Below are positions 15,316 to 17,366 of a DNA stretch of 17,366 nucleotides, in pieces. The stretch's first letter is position 1. Every line of letters begins with the position of its first letter. Position numbers and translations under genes: made by a program. The notes under the pieces are model-generated. The model was not told the DNA's origin. It saw nothing but the letters and a program-made list of their open reading frames with translations, and ran no database searches. Source of the stretch: Oscillospiraceae bacterium (GTDB taxonomy: Bacteria; Bacillota; Clostridia; Oscillospirales; Acutalibacteraceae); the NCBI GenBank assembly GCA_003505905.1, contig DNXM01000234.1, forward strand, positions 1 through 17,366, read 5' to 3'.

Positions 15316-17358
15316 TCAGGAGCGTGAAAAGGCAAGGGTAGTAAAGCTTGCAAAAATGCGATAGAACAGCGACAGAACGGCACCGAAATTGGTCTTGGCA
15401 AGCAGACGACCGAGGAATGTTCTTGAAAAAGCAGTGCTGTTTTGCGAAGCCTTGACACCGGCATCCGTGTAGGGCTTTTCGGGGTCGTAAGTGTCGGCTT
15501 TTCCGTTCGCCAAGGTGAAAGTGAAGGTTTTTTCGTTAATCGGGGTAACCGAACCGATGAGCATATAGGAAACGGTAATATGTGTGGTTTCCAGGCTCTT
15601 TTCCTGAACCGTGCCGTCAAACGGAATGACAATGCTATCCCAAGAGGATATTATTTTTCCGACACAGTTTTTGGCGGAAAATTTCAGATTCGGATTATCG
15701 GTCGTAACCGAAAGCACAATCATTTTGCTGTTTTTGGATAGGTTCATGACACGCAGCGCCTTGTCTTGACTGCTGACAAAGCCGGTATTTGAGGTGGCGA
15801 ATTCTGCATAGACCGATTCACAGGTGTTCATGGAATCGTGGAATTGCGGATACTCTTTTTTATCGTGAACGGTGATGCGTTCATCGCTTTCGATGAGCAT
15901 TTTCATCAGCGTTGCCGTGTAATCATCCTTGAGTGTCATGCCATGGAACAGGCGATTTACAACCCACGTTGTTTCCGGCAGATAGCCTGTGGAAAGGTCG
16001 ATATCCATAGCAGGGGAAAGGTGATTGTGGTTCGGGTCATTGCATTGCGTGTTTTTGGTTTGGTAACCGTTGGAAAAACGCCGGCCGAGCGGTGCAACGG
16101 TTGCACCTGTGGAAGCGTTCACGGAAATGATGGCGTCGGAGGTTTCCTGCGAACCGACAACGCTCGGAGACCCCGAGCCAGCAATGATATACACATTCAC
16201 GCCGAGGTTTTCGGCTGTTTGCAGGTTTTGCGCCATGTTGCTCATGATTTTGCTGTGGAAATAATCACTCTGCTTAATAACATCGGATTGCAGGAACTGT
16301 TTGCTTGCCACGGTTTTCTTTACGGTTTCGTAGGTGTCGAGCGGCACAAAATCCCAAATACTGCCCCAACAGCCGAGAATTTGCATGATATACGGCTGGA
16401 AATAATAGAGCAGCTCATCCAAAAAGCCAAGCTGCTGCGCCTTGAACAGCCAGTTGAAGTCGGTTTCAAACATCATGCCGTTTTCGACGAAATACAGCAG
16501 AGTTTCCTCGTCAAAGGTAATTTGATTGGTCATGATGTCGTAGGCAAGCAGCGCACCGCCGATGGCGGGAACGGTCATCACGGCGTTATGAACATCCTTT
16601 GCCGTAAACAATTCCGTCAACTCTTTGTAGGAAATGCCGAGATGCTCGGCAAGCTCCTGCGCTTGCTTTCCGCCACGGGAAGCAATGGCACAAAGAGAAA
16701 GATAGGTTGCGGTAATTTGTCCGCCGTGGCTGACAGCAATCAAATTGACCTGTTCCTGACCAGTATACTGCTTGACATCCTTGACAAGCTTTGCCAAATC
16801 CATGGCACAGAATATGATATTCTGACGGAAATCCGTGTTGAAATTAAAGGTCCATTCTTCTGCCATATCACCCAAATCCTGTGTGACATAGGGCATAATT
16901 TCCCATTCGTGGATATATTGACCGTCTTCGTATTCATTCAAATAAGCCGTATTTACCTCGGCGGCAGAGGAATGATAAACGTGCAATTCGGCAATCGGCT
17001 TGCCGTTTTGGTCATACGCCATGTCGCCGCACATATCGACGAATTCCCGACCGACAATGTCGGCAACCGCTTTCGGATTTCCTGCCGCCCAGCGCAGCAG
17101 TTCAACACTCAAATCAAACGAATTGTTGAAAATGCGCGGCAGAACATCATCTACGCCGATTCGCCAAATAGGTTTTTGGGGATTGTCTTCGGTTACCTCG
17201 TACATGGATGCGGAAGAATAGCCCGGCACAATGATAATCGGAAACTTTTTGTCAACGGAACCGTTTACGGCATCATCCGCATTGGATACCACCACAAGCG
17301 AGGCTGCGCCGAGGACAAGACAAAGAAATATCGCAAGAATTCTGCGAACTGTTTTCAT
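15316..17358 (-). CDS. Secreted LCAT-like alpha/beta hydrolase (putative lipase/acyltransferase)
   Basis: This 680-residue protein begins with a signal peptide: basic MKTVRR, a hydrophobic core to about residue 24, and probable cleavage near 26-30. The mature part starts with a hydrolase strand and oxyanion motif IIIVPGYSSA (41-50). The probable nucleophile is Ser210 in LIAVSHGGQ, a nucleophile elbow with Ala in place of the first Gly of GxSxG. The fold resembles the lecithin:cholesterol acyltransferase/PGAP1-like lipases. Candidate acid and base are Asp452/Asp454 in MDIDLSTGYLP and His472 in RLFHGM, less certain than the serine. A beta-rich domain lies at about 530-625 and a hydrophobic, amphipathic-looking tail at 655-680. 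The ATG is preceded by GAGAAA at the window edge; the gene appears complete. The substrate is unknown; an ester or lipid outside the cell is inferred. Confidence 0.75.
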   Translation of the reverse strand: MKTVRRILAIFLCLVLGAASLVVVSNADDAVNGSVDKKFPIIIVPGYSSASMYEVTEDNPQKPIWRIGVDDVLPRIFNNSFDLSVELLRWAAGNPKAVADIVGREFVDMCGDMAYDQNGKPIAELHVYHSSAAEVNTAYLNEYEDGQYIHEWEIMPYVTQDLGDMAEEWTFNFNTDFRQNIIFCAMDLAKLVKDVKQYTGQEQVNLIAVSHGGQITATYLSLCAIASRGGKQAQELAEHLGISYKELTELFTAKDVHNAVMTVPAIGGALLAYDIMTNQITFDEETLLYFVENGMMFETDFNWLFKAQQLGFLDELLYYFQPYIMQILGCWGSIWDFVPLDTYETVKKTVASKQFLQSDVIKQSDYFHSKIMSNMAQNLQTAENLGVNVYIIAGSGSPSVVGSQETSDAIISVNASTGATVAPLGRRFSNGYQTKNTQCNDPNHNHLSPAMDIDLSTGYLPETTWVVNRLFHGMTLKDDYTATLMKMLIESDERITVHDKKEYPQFHDSMNTCESVYAEFATSNTGFVSSQDKALRVMNLSKNSKMIVLSVTTDNPNLKFSAKNCVGKIISSWDSIVIPFDGTVQEKSLETTHITVSYMLIGSVTPINEKTFTFTLANGKADTYDPEKPYTDAGVKASQNSTAFSRTFLGRLLAKTNFGAVLSLFYRIFASFTTLAFSRS

Positions 17359-17366
17359 GTTTTCTC

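Overview
The window looks like a chromosomal segment of a low-to-mid GC Gram-positive anaerobe of the class Clostridia, most likely a gut-type Oscillospirales (Ruminococcaceae-like) organism. The basis is a giant secreted protein with InlB-type repeats and a type I dockerin, a compact argCJBDF operon with GGAGG-type ribosome binding sites, sigma-A-like promoters, and a clostridial-style glycogen phosphorylase. This assignment is inferred from gene content and style; no rRNA or other marker gene is present.

Layout. Positions 1-5966 (+) hold the 3' part (1987 codons) of a very large cell-surface or secreted protein. It alternates about five beta-sandwich modules, each opening with an 'NLF'-like motif, with InlB B-type repeats, and ends in a dockerin and a hydrophobic C-terminal tail. 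A two-way terminator (5975-6008) separates it from everything else, which is all on the minus strand. Read in transcription order on the minus strand (right to left) these are: a secreted LCAT-like alpha/beta hydrolase (17358-15316); an AI-2E family membrane protein (15255-14059) directly behind a strong hairpin; the arginine biosynthesis operon argC-argJ-argB-argD-argF (13844-8650); and glycogen phosphorylase glgP (8480-6078).

How the genes work together. The five arg genes encode the cyclic acetyl pathway from glutamate to citrulline. ArgJ recycles the acetyl group, ArgB, ArgC and ArgD convert N-acetylglutamate to N-acetylornithine, ArgJ releases ornithine, and ArgF carbamoylates it. The genes overlap or are 1-5 nt apart and share one promoter, which carries two palindromes that look like operator sites. 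argG and argH are not in the window. GlgP has its own promoter(s) and mobilises storage glucan. The hydrolase and AI-2E protein may form a small unit controlled at the hairpin between them.

No tRNA, rRNA, CRISPR array, insertion sequence, phage gene or riboswitch was seen. No gene-free stretch exceeds about 215 bases. The parts most worth a second look are the modular dockerin protein, the palindromes at the argC promoter, the hairpin in front of the AI-2E gene, and the C-terminal tails of the two secreted proteins.
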